A DNA stretch of 31,476 nt from Dietzia timorensis (GTDB lineage Bacteria; Actinomycetota; Actinomycetes; Mycobacteriales; Mycobacteriaceae): the NCBI RefSeq assembly GCF_020742175.1, contig NZ_DYXM01000271.1, positions 1 to 31,476 on the forward strand, read 5' to 3'. Position numbers and translations under genes: made by a program. Shown in pieces: positions 7,393 to 15,091 of this stretch. Each line of letters opens with the position of its first letter. The first letter of the stretch is position 1. The notes beneath the pieces are model-generated. The model ran no database searches. It saw only the letters and a program-made list of their open reading frames with translations, and had not been told where the DNA came from.

Positions 7393-8985
7393 ATGGAATT
7401 CTCATCGCCCGACTCCCGACTGTCTGCCGCCCGCCGCCGCACCGAGTTCACCGAACTGCGCGAATCCCCGAAAACGTGGGACCTCGTCGTCATCGGCGCC
7501 GGGGTCACCGGCGCGGGCACAGCCCTCGACGCGGCCTCTCGCGGCATGTCGGTGCTCCTGGTCGAGGCGCACGACCTCGCGTTCGGCACGTCGCGCTGGT
7601 CCTCGAAGCTCGCGCACGGCGGGCTTCGTTACCTCAGTACCGGGCACGCGGGCGTGGCGCTGCGTAGCGCCGCCGAGCGCGGGATTCTCATGGAGCGCAC
7701 TGCTCCTCATCTCACCCGGGCGCTGAGTCAGGTCGTGCCTCTCCTCGATTCGCTGAGCTTCGCACAGCGGACTCTCCCCGGGCTCGGTTTCCTCGCGGGC
7801 GACCTTCTTCGCCGTGCGTCCGGCACCAGCTCGGCGACGCTTCCTCGGCCGCGCTACCTGCGCCCGGCCGAGGTGCAGCGGCTGTGCCCGACGGTCGAGA
7901 CGAAGGGGCTTCGCGGCGGACTGCTCAACGTCGACGGCCAGCTTGTCGACGATGCCCGGCTCGTCACCGCTCTCGCACGTACCGCAGCCGGCTACGGCGC
8001 CACCGTGCTCACCTATGCGCGGGCGAGCGCCGCGACGGGCGAGTCGGTCGAGCTGCGCGACGAACTAAACCCGGGCGCAGAGCCGGTCTCTGTGGCGGCG
8101 CGGGCCATCGTCAACGCGACCGGGGTGTGGGCCGGAGAGCTCCAGTCCGACATCCGGGTACGTCCCTCCCGCGGCACCCACGTCGTCGTTCGCTCGGAGA
8201 AGCTCGGCAATCCCGAAGGTGCGCTCACGGTGCCGGTTCCCGGCTCTGTCAGCCGCTATTGCTTCATCCTTCCCCAAGAGCTGGGCCGTTGCTTCATCGG
8301 TCTCACCGACGTCGACCAGCCCGGCAAGGTTCCCGACGTGCCCGACGCGCCCGAGGAGGACGTCCAATGGGTCCTCGATGTCGTCAACCAGGGGCTCGGC
8401 ACAAAGCTCACCATGGATGACGTCGCCGGTGCTTATGCCGGCCTGCGGCCGCTGATCTCCATGGAGGGAGACGACGAGGACACCTCGGATCTCTCCCGCG
8501 ACCACGCGATTCTCACGTCCGACAACGGGCTCATCACCGTGACGGGCGGGAAGCTCACCGAGTACAGGCTCATGGCCGAGGAAACGGTGGACACGGCCAT
8601 CGAGCGGATCGGCGGCGGGCCCGGTCGGTTTCGCGAGTGCGAGACGAAGAATTTGCCTCTAGTGGGCGCTCCGGGAAATCCGGCGTTCGGGAAGGTCAGC
8701 GGCGCCGATCTCATCGGCTATCCGGAGTCGATGGTGCGCCGCTTCGGCCGCGAAACCCCTGCAGTGGTTCGCTCTGCAACCTGCGACCGACCGCTGGAGC
8801 AGGTTGCCGAAGGCATCGACATCACGCGCGCCGAGTTCGAGTTCGCCATCCGCAACGAGGGTGTCGCGACGGTGGCCGACCTTCTCGATCGCCGCTTCCG
8901 CCTCGGCCTCATCGAGGACGACCGCGCCGCCGCCGAGCCTGCCGCGAACGAGCTGCTCATCCTCGCGGGTGTCGAACCGAAATAG
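7393..8985 (+). CDS. glpD: FAD-dependent glycerol-3-phosphate dehydrogenase
   Basis: A 530-residue protein, the usual size for aerobic glycerol-3-phosphate dehydrogenase. It oxidises glycerol 3-phosphate to dihydroxyacetone phosphate at the membrane and passes electrons to quinone. The N-terminal dinucleotide fold is clear: DLVVIGAGVTGAGTALDAA (about 30-48), then EAHDLAFGTSRWSSKLAHGG and GGLRYL, the family signature. The substrate-domain segments YCFILPQELGRCFIGLTD and GLRPLI and the late 'TVTGGKLTEYR' FAD contact are all present. The C-terminal helical domain ends at 'LILAGVEPK'. There is no frameshift or truncation. The start is ATG at 7393, with TAGGAT just upstream and no ribosome site. 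It diverges from the GT-C-like gene. No glycerol kinase or facilitator is adjacent. Confidence 0.95.
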   Translation: MEFSSPDSRLSAARRRTEFTELRESPKTWDLVVIGAGVTGAGTALDAASRGMSVLLVEAHDLAFGTSRWSSKLAHGGLRYLSTGHAGVALRSAAERGILMERTAPHLTRALSQVVPLLDSLSFAQRTLPGLGFLAGDLLRRASGTSSATLPRPRYLRPAEVQRLCPTVETKGLRGGLLNVDGQLVDDARLVTALARTAAGYGATVLTYARASAATGESVELRDELNPGAEPVSVAARAIVNATGVWAGELQSDIRVRPSRGTHVVVRSEKLGNPEGALTVPVPGSVSRYCFILPQELGRCFIGLTDVDQPGKVPDVPDAPEEDVQWVLDVVNQGLGTKLTMDDVAGAYAGLRPLISMEGDDEDTSDLSRDHAILTSDNGLITVTGGKLTEYRLMAEETVDTAIERIGGGPGRFRECETKNLPLVGAPGNPAFGKVSGADLIGYPESMVRRFGRETPAVVRSATCDRPLEQVAEGIDITRAEFEFAIRNEGVATVADLLDRRFRLGLIEDDRAAAEPAANELLILAGVEPK

Positions 8986-9041
8986 GCAGGTGGGGCCGCC
9001 CGCGCGGGGAGAGTCGACGCAGGAGTGTCGGAGTCGGTAGC

Positions 9042-9047
9042 TAAGGT
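9042..9047 (+). promoter_or_regulatory. Putative -10 box of the secreted nuclease gene
   Basis: TAAGGT matches TANNNT and is followed by eight bases and ATG at 9056. The embedded AAGG could instead act as a weak ribosome site, so leaderless and leadered readings both remain open. Confidence 0.35.
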
Positions 9048-9055
9048 TGCCAATC

Positions 9056-9928
9056 ATGCTCGACCGACGATCTTTGCCTACTCCGTCCTCTGGGCGTTTC
9101 TCCCGCCGGACGCGCGCCGGAATCGCCGCTGCGTCGCTTCTTACCGTCGCCCTCGCCGGCTGCGCGGAACTCGACCTTGGCGCCCCGCCCATGGGCGAGG
9201 ACATGGAAGTCGCCTCCCCGGATTTCGACCCATTCGCCGGCGAACCGAGCGAGCCCGCAGCCGAACCGCTCCCTCCCGAGCCTGCCCCGGCTCCCGAGGA
9301 GGCTCCTGCTCCCCCGCCGCCCGTCGAGGCACCTCCCGCCGGGGCTCCTGCCGATCTCGTCAATGCCGCCCGCATCGGATTGCCACTTCTCGAGGTCAAG
9401 GGCCGCGCGCCGAAGACGGGCTACGAGCGCGAACTCTTCGGCCAGGCGTGGAGCGACGATGTCACGGTCGCCGGCGGCCACAACGGTTGCGATACCCGCA
9501 ACGACATCCTCGCGCGAGACCTGGACAACCTGGTCTTCAAGGAAGGCACGCGCGACTGCGTCGTACTCACCGGCACCCTCGCCGATCCGTTCTCGGCCGA
9601 GCTCATCGATTTCCAGCGCGGAAAGGGAACCTCGCAGGCCGTGCAGATCGACCACATGGTCGCGCTCTCGGATGCCTGGCAGAAGGGCGCGCAGCAACTC
9701 AGCGAGGAAGAGCGCCGCAATTTCGCCAACGACCCCCTCAACCTCCAGGCGGTGAAGGGCTCGCTCAACTCGCAGAAGGGCGATGGCGACGCCGCCACCT
9801 GGCTTCCTCCTAACGTCGCCTACCGTTGCGAATACGTGGCTCGCCAGATCGTCGTCAAACAGGAATATCGCTTGTGGGTGACGGCGGCCGAACGCGATGC
9901 CTTGGACCGCGAGCTCTCGCGCTGCTAG
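9056..9928 (+). CDS. Secreted lipoprotein nuclease, DUF1524/HNH family
   Basis: A 290-residue protein starting at ATG 9056; a TTG nine bases upstream is an inferior alternative. The N-terminus is a lipoprotein signal: basic residues including FSRRTR, a hydrophobic stretch, and the lipobox LAGC with Cys36. A Pro/Glu/Ala-rich linker (about 45-95) would hold the domain away from the membrane. The catalytic domain is the DUF1524/HNH fold: GCDTRNDILARDL, then IDHMVALSDAW (the DH pair), NDPLNL, and NSQKGDGDAATWLPP. The His, Asn and Asn/Lys-Gly-Asp positions of the motif are intact, so it should be active. Related actinobacterial proteins are usually annotated as HNH endonucleases; nutrient DNA breakdown or attack on incoming DNA are possible roles. 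A second secreted protein gene follows on the same strand. Confidence 0.88.
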   Translation: MLDRRSLPTPSSGRFSRRTRAGIAAASLLTVALAGCAELDLGAPPMGEDMEVASPDFDPFAGEPSEPAAEPLPPEPAPAPEEAPAPPPPVEAPPAGAPADLVNAARIGLPLLEVKGRAPKTGYERELFGQAWSDDVTVAGGHNGCDTRNDILARDLDNLVFKEGTRDCVVLTGTLADPFSAELIDFQRGKGTSQAVQIDHMVALSDAWQKGAQQLSEEERRNFANDPLNLQAVKGSLNSQKGDGDAATWLPPNVAYRCEYVARQIVVKQEYRLWVTAAERDALDRELSRC

Positions 9929-10005
9929 ACCTGGCCGCGGTAACGCCATACATATCTTGCCCGATGCAATATTTGATGGTTCTCCCGCGACGGAAAGGGC
10001 ACGCT

Positions 10006-10503
10006 ATGTCACGCTCCCAGACCTACTCCCGCTCTCGAGTCGCCCGCCTCGGCACGTGCGCCGCAGCCCTCGCGGTCGCCGGCTCGGCGCTGCTCGCCCC
10101 GGCCGCAACTGCGCAGACAGGCTCATTCGATCTCGGCTCGGTCGGATCGATCGATTCGCTGTCCGCCGGTTCGCCGGTCGACGAGTGGCCCGCTCCCCCG
10201 AACCCATACGATCCGACCGGCGGTGTCGACCGAGATGATCTCCTCACGCCGGATAACCCGCAGTTCTGGAATGTCGGGCTCGCCGCAGACCGCATCATTT
10301 CCCCGTTCGGGATGTCCACACGCGTCGTGTGCAAGTCGTTCCACGGCGTCACACTGGATTGCTGGCAGGCCGACCGCGAAGGCACCCCGCACAAACTCGT
10401 GAAGCTGCCATACAACTTCCCGAGCCACGCCGGCGAGACCTCGCCAGGCGGCGGACCCGGGACCTTCGTCTACGTGGACGCGTCGACCGGCTCGGCGAGC
10501 TGA
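10006..10503 (+). CDS. Small secreted protein of unknown function
   Basis: Encodes 165 residues from ATG 10006, with GGAAAGGG seven bases upstream as ribosome site. A longer in-frame extension to 9826 overlaps the nuclease gene and has no support. The N-terminus is a clear Sec signal (SRSRVARLG, then an Ala/Leu-rich core) with probable cleavage after the Ala of PAATA. The mature part is acidic and Pro/Gly/Ser-rich early. It then has a compact region with two cysteines (VVCKSFHG and LDCWQADR), a likely disulfide, followed by KLVKLPYNFPSHAGETSPGGGPG. I do not recognise the family. It follows the secreted nuclease after 77 bp on the same strand. Its last 34 bases overlap the 3' end of the convergent ltrA-like gene. 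Confidence 0.75.
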   Translation: MSRSQTYSRSRVARLGTCAAALAVAGSALLAPAATAQTGSFDLGSVGSIDSLSAGSPVDEWPAPPNPYDPTGGVDRDDLLTPDNPQFWNVGLAADRIISPFGMSTRVVCKSFHGVTLDCWQADREGTPHKLVKLPYNFPSHAGETSPGGGPGTFVYVDASTGSAS

Positions 10504-11693
10504 TCGTTCGACCGTCCGCCCTCGGGCACGGGCGGCCGCCACACGAGCACCGCGACGACGATGACGCACACGAGTGTCGTCAGCGCGATCGGCACCGGGA
10601 TGAACGGATCGAAAAGAACGAGTACCGCACCCAGCGGTAGAACCGTGTTGACGACTCCATCAGCGCTGCGCCGTATCGCAATCCACCAGATTCCCAGCAT
10701 GAACAGTGCGATGGGAATGGCCACGGTAAAGCCCGCTACACTCTTCGCGAGCCCGGACTCTCCGGTGAGCACCGCGGTCTCCACCTCGATGCCCGCGGAG
10801 AAGGCGCCGGCGGCTGCGAACACGAAATAGTGCAGGTAGCCGTATCGTAGAGAGCTGCGCAGACTGCCGATGGCGCGGTCGTGTGGCGGCCAGAAGTAGA
10901 TCCACCACATCGATGCCGTCACGATGAGCGCGAGCACCGCCAACTCGACGAGCCGCACGAGAGAATCGACGTCGCTCCGCGCCGAGAACACCGCATTCGC
11001 CGAACCGAGGAGACTCTCGCCGAGCAGGATAAGGGTAAAGCACCCGTACCGTTCCGTGATGTGTTCCGGATGCCATGGGGTGCTGGCGTGCCCCGCAGAT
11101 TCCGCCACGACCGGGACGGCGATCTCGCACAGGATGAGCACGACGAGGAAAGCGGTGCGCGCGGGCGAGTCCGGAACGAATAGCCACGCGAGCCACAACA
11201 CCTGGGCGACGGCGATGCCCGCCGCGTAGATGAGCGCCGTCCGCCGGGTCGGCCCACCGCTCGCGGCTGCACGGAGCCACTGCATAACCATGGCGACGCG
11301 CATGACGACGTACCCGGCGATCATGAGCGTGTAGGAATCCTCGACGAACATCGGCTCGATTCCCGAGGCGAACAACAGCACCCCGCCCATCTGCACGATG
11401 GTGAGGACCCGGTAGAGCCAGTCGTCATTGTCAAATGAGGTGGAGAACCAGGTGAAGTTCATCCACGCCCACCAGATTGCGAAAAACGCGAGCAGGTACC
11501 TCGGCAGGCCGTGGGCCCAGTCCCCCTCGGCGAGCAAGTCGAACAGCGACGTGCTCGCCTGACTCACGGCGATGGCGAAGACGAGATCGAAGAATAATTC
11601 GAGTGTGCTCGCGGCGCGGTTCGGCTCGCCTGCATCGCGAGGACGCATCGGCGCAAGGAGGAAGCGGGCGCTTTGGGATGCTGTGTCGGTCAC
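10470..11693 (-). CDS. Low temperature requirement protein A (LtrA) family membrane protein
   Basis: A 407-residue protein of normal LtrA length with about ten or more hydrophobic segments. The signature is at the N-terminus: RAASTLELFFDLVFAIAVSQ (about 27-46), followed by HGLPRYLLAFFAIWWAWMNFTWFSTSFD. The HPEHITERYGCFTLILLGESLL stretch in the middle is also typical. The family was named from a Listeria cold-growth mutant; its biochemical function is unknown. The start is GTG at 11693, preceded by TAATAT and seven bases, which suggests a leaderless transcript. A later ATG (MRPRDAGEPN) is a less likely alternative because the promoter fits the GTG. The 3' end overlaps the convergent secreted-protein gene by 34 bases. 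Confidence 0.9.
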   Translation of the reverse strand: MTDTASQSARFLLAPMRPRDAGEPNRAASTLELFFDLVFAIAVSQASTSLFDLLAEGDWAHGLPRYLLAFFAIWWAWMNFTWFSTSFDNDDWLYRVLTIVQMGGVLLFASGIEPMFVEDSYTLMIAGYVVMRVAMVMQWLRAAASGGPTRRTALIYAAGIAVAQVLWLAWLFVPDSPARTAFLVVLILCEIAVPVVAESAGHASTPWHPEHITERYGCFTLILLGESLLGSANAVFSARSDVDSLVRLVELAVLALIVTASMWWIYFWPPHDRAIGSLRSSLRYGYLHYFVFAAAGAFSAGIEVETAVLTGESGLAKSVAGFTVAIPIALFMLGIWWIAIRRSADGVVNTVLPLGAVLVLFDPFIPVPIALTTLVCVIVVAVLVWRPPVPEGGRSNDQLAEPVDAST

Positions 11694-11700
11694 CCCAGAG

Positions 11701-11706
11701 ATATTA
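11701..11706 (-). promoter_or_regulatory. Putative -10 box of a leaderless ltrA transcript
   Basis: TAATAT on the minus strand is a near-consensus -10 with exactly seven bases before the GTG. No -35 stands out. Confidence 0.55.
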
Positions 11707-11760
11707 GGTGCTGCAATCCGGCCGCGCGAGGGACTGCCGCGCGGAAGTTCTCGAATGACG

Positions 11761-11808
11761 AACGCCCCGGGAGAAGAGATCCCGAAGGATCATTTCTCGC
11801 GGGGCGTT
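11761..11808 (-). terminator. Long hairpin downstream of tRNA-Thr
   Basis: A 15-bp outer stem (11761-11775 with 11794-11808, one mismatch) encloses an inner GATCC-CGAA-GGATC hairpin at 11778-11791. This gives an almost continuous 48-base fold five bases after the encoded CCA of the tRNA. There is no long U-run, as is common for actinobacterial terminators. It should end the tRNA transcript and insulate ltrA. Confidence 0.75.
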
Positions 11809-11812
11809 TGCG

Positions 11813-11888
11813 TGGAGCCGCGTGTCGGAATCGAACCGACGACCTTTTCATTACGAGTGAAATGCTCTACCGACTGAGCTAACGCGGC
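11813..11888 (-). tRNA. tRNA-Thr (anticodon CGT)
   Basis: The minus strand folds as a standard cloverleaf of 73 bases plus an encoded CCA. The acceptor is GCCGCGT/ACGCGGC with T as discriminator, the D stem GCTC/GAGC, the anticodon stem TTTCA/TGAAA with loop CTCGTAA, and the T arm GTCGG-TTCGATT-CCGAC. The anticodon CGT reads ACG (Thr). It lies 88 bp downstream of holB on the same strand, followed by a strong hairpin. Confidence 0.97.
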
Positions 11889-11976
11889 CGGGCCATTCGC
11901 GCCGGCCGATGCCGTGCGGGGAGGTCCACCGAAGAATCCTAGCGTATGGCCGCCCGTGGGAAAAACCGCCCGGTTC

Positions 11977-13242
11977 TCAGACCTTGAGCTCCTGTTGCAC
12001 GCGGCCCGCCATTGCCGCGAGCGCGTACTGCGGCTTGACGTTTGTCCGCAGCGCCTCGCGCGCATCCTGCACCGCCCGCATTGCCCGCAGCATCCGTGCC
12101 GCGCCATAATGCCGGCCCAACTTCGCCGAGCGCTCACCGAAATCGGGGTGCAACAGCGCTACCTGAGCGCCGGTGGCCTGCACGATGGCATCGCGGTACA
12201 GCCCGACGATATCGACGAGGGCGAGATCGAGCGCGTCCTGGGTGGAGCGCTGACGGCGCCGTTTCTGCTTGTCCTCGAGGTCCTTGAGCACGCCCTTCGA
12301 CCCGCGCGTCGCGGTGCCCGCACCTTTGCCGGTGCCGCCCGCGCCGAGTGCCTGATTGAGTTCCGCAGTCTCGCGCTCGTCCCTCGCCGCGTGCTGGTCC
12401 GCGGCTCCCGTGGCGGCGTCGGAGACGATCGAGGAGATGAGCGGCAGGGAGCGCCCCAAAGAGTTCATCGCCAGCGCGAGCTCCACGACGCGCTCGCGGC
12501 GCGCCCTCGTGTCGGCGTCGGTGGCGAGCCAGCGGGCGCGGCCCACGTGCCCGCCGGACACCGAGGCCGCCCAGTCGACCTTGTCCGCGGGGACCGAATC
12601 GTCGGCACGTAGCACCGCGGCCACCGATTCGGCACTCGGCGTGCGCAGGTAGACGTGGCGGGAGCGCGAGCGCAGGGTCACCATCACATCGGCCGGGTCG
12701 TCCGTCGGCGTGCACAGGATGAAGATCGCGCGACCCGAGGGCTCCTCGATGACCTTGAGCAGGGCGTTGCCCGCCTGCTCGGTGAGCCGGTCGGCGTCCT
12801 CGATGATGACGACCGAGAAATTCCCGCTCACCGGGCGCGAATTGCCACGTTCGATAATTCCGCGCACGTCCGCGAGCTGGAGGGACAGCCGCTCCGTGCG
12901 GGCGAAATGCACATCGGCGTGGGTGCCGGCGAGCGCCGTCGTGCAGCCGCGGCACTCCCCGCAGCCGACGGTATTCGGGTCGGTGCACTGCAGCGCGGCG
13001 GCGAAGGCGCGCGCCGCGACCGTCCGCCCGGAGCCGGGAGGACCGGTGAACAGCCACGCGTGGGTCATCGCGCCGACGGCGGATTCGGCCTCAAGGCGCA
13101 TCTCGCGCGCGGTGCGCTCGCCCTCCACCCACTTCCTCGATACCCATGCCGCACGCGAGAGCGCCGAGCGTACCTCCGGCTGCCCGGCCAGCGAATTGAA
13201 CACCGGCCCGACGGCGATCTCATCGGCGGCCACGGATTCCAT
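11977..13242 (-). CDS. holB: DNA polymerase III clamp-loader subunit delta'
   Basis: A 421-residue clamp-loader delta' subunit (Rv3644c-like). It helps the gamma/tau-delta-delta' complex load the beta clamp on primed DNA. Visible marks are HAWLFTGPPGSGRT (about 61-74; the P-loop Lys is Arg, fitting a subunit that need not hydrolyse ATP), the zinc module Cys86, Cys94, Cys97, Cys100 (CGECRGC), FSVVIIEDADRLTEQAGNALLKVIEEP, and the sensor-type LRSRS. The C-terminal 150 residues form the helical collar domain. An insert at about 290-330 is rich in Gly, Lys and Arg. The start is ATG at 13242, with TACCAT and seven bases upstream, so probably leaderless. It is divergent from the cyclase and upstream of tRNA-Thr. 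Confidence 0.93.
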   Translation of the reverse strand: MESVAADEIAVGPVFNSLAGQPEVRSALSRAAWVSRKWVEGERTAREMRLEAESAVGAMTHAWLFTGPPGSGRTVAARAFAAALQCTDPNTVGCGECRGCTTALAGTHADVHFARTERLSLQLADVRGIIERGNSRPVSGNFSVVIIEDADRLTEQAGNALLKVIEEPSGRAIFILCTPTDDPADVMVTLRSRSRHVYLRTPSAESVAAVLRADDSVPADKVDWAASVSGGHVGRARWLATDADTRARRERVVELALAMNSLGRSLPLISSIVSDAATGAADQHAARDERETAELNQALGAGGTGKGAGTATRGSKGVLKDLEDKQKRRRQRSTQDALDLALVDIVGLYRDAIVQATGAQVALLHPDFGERSAKLGRHYGAARMLRAMRAVQDAREALRTNVKPQYALAAMAGRVQQELKV

Positions 13243-13249
13243 GGGTCAC

Positions 13250-13255
13250 ATGGTA
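13250..13255 (-). promoter_or_regulatory. Putative -10 box of a leaderless holB transcript
   Basis: TACCAT on the minus strand matches TANNNT and is separated by exactly seven bases from the holB ATG. No Shine-Dalgarno is present. Confidence 0.5.
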
Positions 13256-13344
13256 GCCGCCGACTCCGACGCCATGGGGTGCCCACATACCTCCGACGTC
13301 ATAGGTGAATCTAGGCAGGGACACACGAGTGATCGGAACCGGGC

Positions 13345-13372
13345 TTCGGGTGTCGGGGCGGGCAAGTACCCT
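13345..13372 (+). promoter_or_regulatory. Putative promoter of a leaderless cyclase transcript
   Basis: TTCGGG (13345-13350), a 16-base spacer and TACCCT (13367-13372) form a plausible -35/-10 pair. Seven bases separate the -10 from GTG at 13380. This supports that GTG over the in-frame GTG at 13305, which would lie upstream of the promoter. Confidence 0.45.
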
Positions 13373-13379
13373 GAGTAAC

Positions 13380-15089
13380 GTGAATAAGTGGTTGCGTTTC
13401 GCGAAATGGCTGTGGTCCACACCATGGCCCGTGTATGCGCTCACCACTTTGCAGTCGCATCTCATCGGTGCGGTGTTCGTGTTCGCGTTCCTGCGCTTCG
13501 GGTTGCCGCTGGACACGTTCCTCGATATCGGGCCCTTCCAGCTTGTCAACCAATACCTGTTCATCGGGACGCTGGTCCTGGGGCTCCTCGCCGGCGCGGT
13601 GATCTCGACATGGCTCATCATCCCCGTGCTGCGGGCCATGCGCTCGAGCGAGCCGTTCGACCGGCAGGCGCGCCATCGCACTTTGAATATGCCCGCTTAC
13701 CAGGCGTGGCTCCAGGGCGCGATCTGGGTGCTCGGCACGACGGTGTTCGTCGCGGTCAATTTCAGCGTCTCCCACCGCCTCGCGCTCATCATGGGCGTCA
13801 CCGCGGTCCTCGGTGGCCTGGTCACGTGCATTATTTCGTATCTGCAGTCCGAGCGGCTCATGCGGCCGATCATGCGGCGCGCGCTCGGCGCGGGCGTTCC
13901 GGTCGACAGCCACCTGCCCGGTGTGCGCCGCCGGATCATCCTCGGCTGGGTGCTCACCACTGCCGTGCCGTCGCTGGGGATCGTGCTCGTCGTCATCGCG
14001 TATCACTTCGATCAGCTCGGCGACGATCCGCGGGTCGTCATCCGCGCGATCGGCATGCTCGCCATCGCGGCCCTCGTCACCGGTGTGTTCGGCATGCAGC
14101 TCGTCTCGACTTCCGTCGCGGATCCGGTGCGTGACCTGCAGTCGGCAGTCAAGCGGGTGCAGCAGGGCGATTTCTCGGCGCGTACCGCGGTGTACGACGC
14201 GACGGAGATGGGCGCGCTGCAGGTCGGGTTCAACGAGATGGTCGCCGACCTCGAGGAACGCGAGACCATGCAGGACCTGTTCGGCCGCTACGTCGGCGAG
14301 GATGTCGTGCTGCACGCGCTGGAGAACGGCACCGAGCTCGGCGGCTCCGAGCGGACCGTCGGCGTGCTGTTCGTCGATCTCGCCGGGTCGACGGAGTTCG
14401 CCGCGATCAACGAGCCGGCGCGCGTGGTCAAGGTGCTCAACGACTTCTTCCGCATCGTCGTCGACACCGTCGACGAGCACGGCGGCTACATCAACAAATT
14501 CCAGGGCGACGCGGCGCTCGCGATCTTCGGCGCCCCCATGGAGGCCTGGGATCCAGCGGGCCAGGCCCTCGCGACGGCACGGGCGCTCGGCCGCAAGATG
14601 GAATCCATCCACCCGTTGACGGCGGGCATCGGCATCTCCTACGGCACCGTCATCGCCGGGCACATCGGACACGCGAAACGCTTCGAGTACACCGTCATCG
14701 GCGATCCGGTGAACGAGGCCTCGCGCCTGACCTCCCTCGCGAAGCTCGAGCAGGGCGGCGTGCTCGCCGCGCGCCGCGCCGTGGAGGCCGCCGATCCGGA
14801 GGAGGCGGACCGCTGGACGTTCGGCCGTGCCGTCGAGCTGCGCGGCCGCGGCGCGATGACTCAGCTCGCCCGTCCGTTGCGGCCGACGCTCGCCGACCGC
14901 TGGCAGGCCGCGCACGACCTCGGCCTCGAGGAGCTGCCCACGGTTACCGAGCCGACTCTGCGGGAGAGCCTCCTCGACGATGACGAGGAAGAGGTCGACG
15001 CGGCGATCGACGCCGACGCCGCGCACATTCCCAACGAGGAGCTACCTGGGCGAAGCCCGGCAGAGAATCCTGGCCGGGAGAGTCGGTAG
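13380..15089 (+). CDS. Membrane-bound class III adenylate cyclase with HAMP domain (Rv3645-like)
   Basis: 569 residues from GTG 13380; a start at GTG 13305 would add 25 residues that do not look like protein. Six hydrophobic segments fill about residues 15-245. A HAMP domain follows (ADPVRDLQSAVKRVQQGDFSA) and then the class III catalytic domain. Metal Asp lies in FVDLAGST (about residue 333). NKFQGDAALAIFG supplies the ATP-selecting Lys and the second Asp, and FEYTVIGDPVNEASRL supplies the transition-state Asn and Arg. All key residues are intact, so it should make cAMP as a homodimer. M. tuberculosis Rv3645 has the same architecture and sits at the same place. The last 60 residues are an acidic tail. 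It ends two bases before the topA stop codon, tail to tail. Confidence 0.92.
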   Translation: MNKWLRFAKWLWSTPWPVYALTTLQSHLIGAVFVFAFLRFGLPLDTFLDIGPFQLVNQYLFIGTLVLGLLAGAVISTWLIIPVLRAMRSSEPFDRQARHRTLNMPAYQAWLQGAIWVLGTTVFVAVNFSVSHRLALIMGVTAVLGGLVTCIISYLQSERLMRPIMRRALGAGVPVDSHLPGVRRRIILGWVLTTAVPSLGIVLVVIAYHFDQLGDDPRVVIRAIGMLAIAALVTGVFGMQLVSTSVADPVRDLQSAVKRVQQGDFSARTAVYDATEMGALQVGFNEMVADLEERETMQDLFGRYVGEDVVLHALENGTELGGSERTVGVLFVDLAGSTEFAAINEPARVVKVLNDFFRIVVDTVDEHGGYINKFQGDAALAIFGAPMEAWDPAGQALATARALGRKMESIHPLTAGIGISYGTVIAGHIGHAKRFEYTVIGDPVNEASRLTSLAKLEQGGVLAARRAVEAADPEEADRWTFGRAVELRGRGAMTQLARPLRPTLADRWQAAHDLGLEELPTVTEPTLRESLLDDDEEEVDAAIDADAAHIPNEELPGRSPAENPGRESR

Positions 15090-15091
15090 CC

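Noticed and set aside
9826..10005. Extended N-terminus of the small secreted protein
   Set aside because: It would overlap the nuclease gene, and the Sec signal begins exactly at ATG 10006 with a good ribosome site.
11572..11882. Plus-strand open frames over the tRNA, one ending EPRVGIEPTTFSLRVKCSTD
   Set aside because: This is the well-known false protein produced by reading across the antisense of a tRNA gene; the tRNA fold explains the sequence.
13311..15026. 571-codon open frame antisense to the cyclase
   Set aside because: Mirror frame of a clear class III cyclase; its composition is charged and repetitive with no fold signal.
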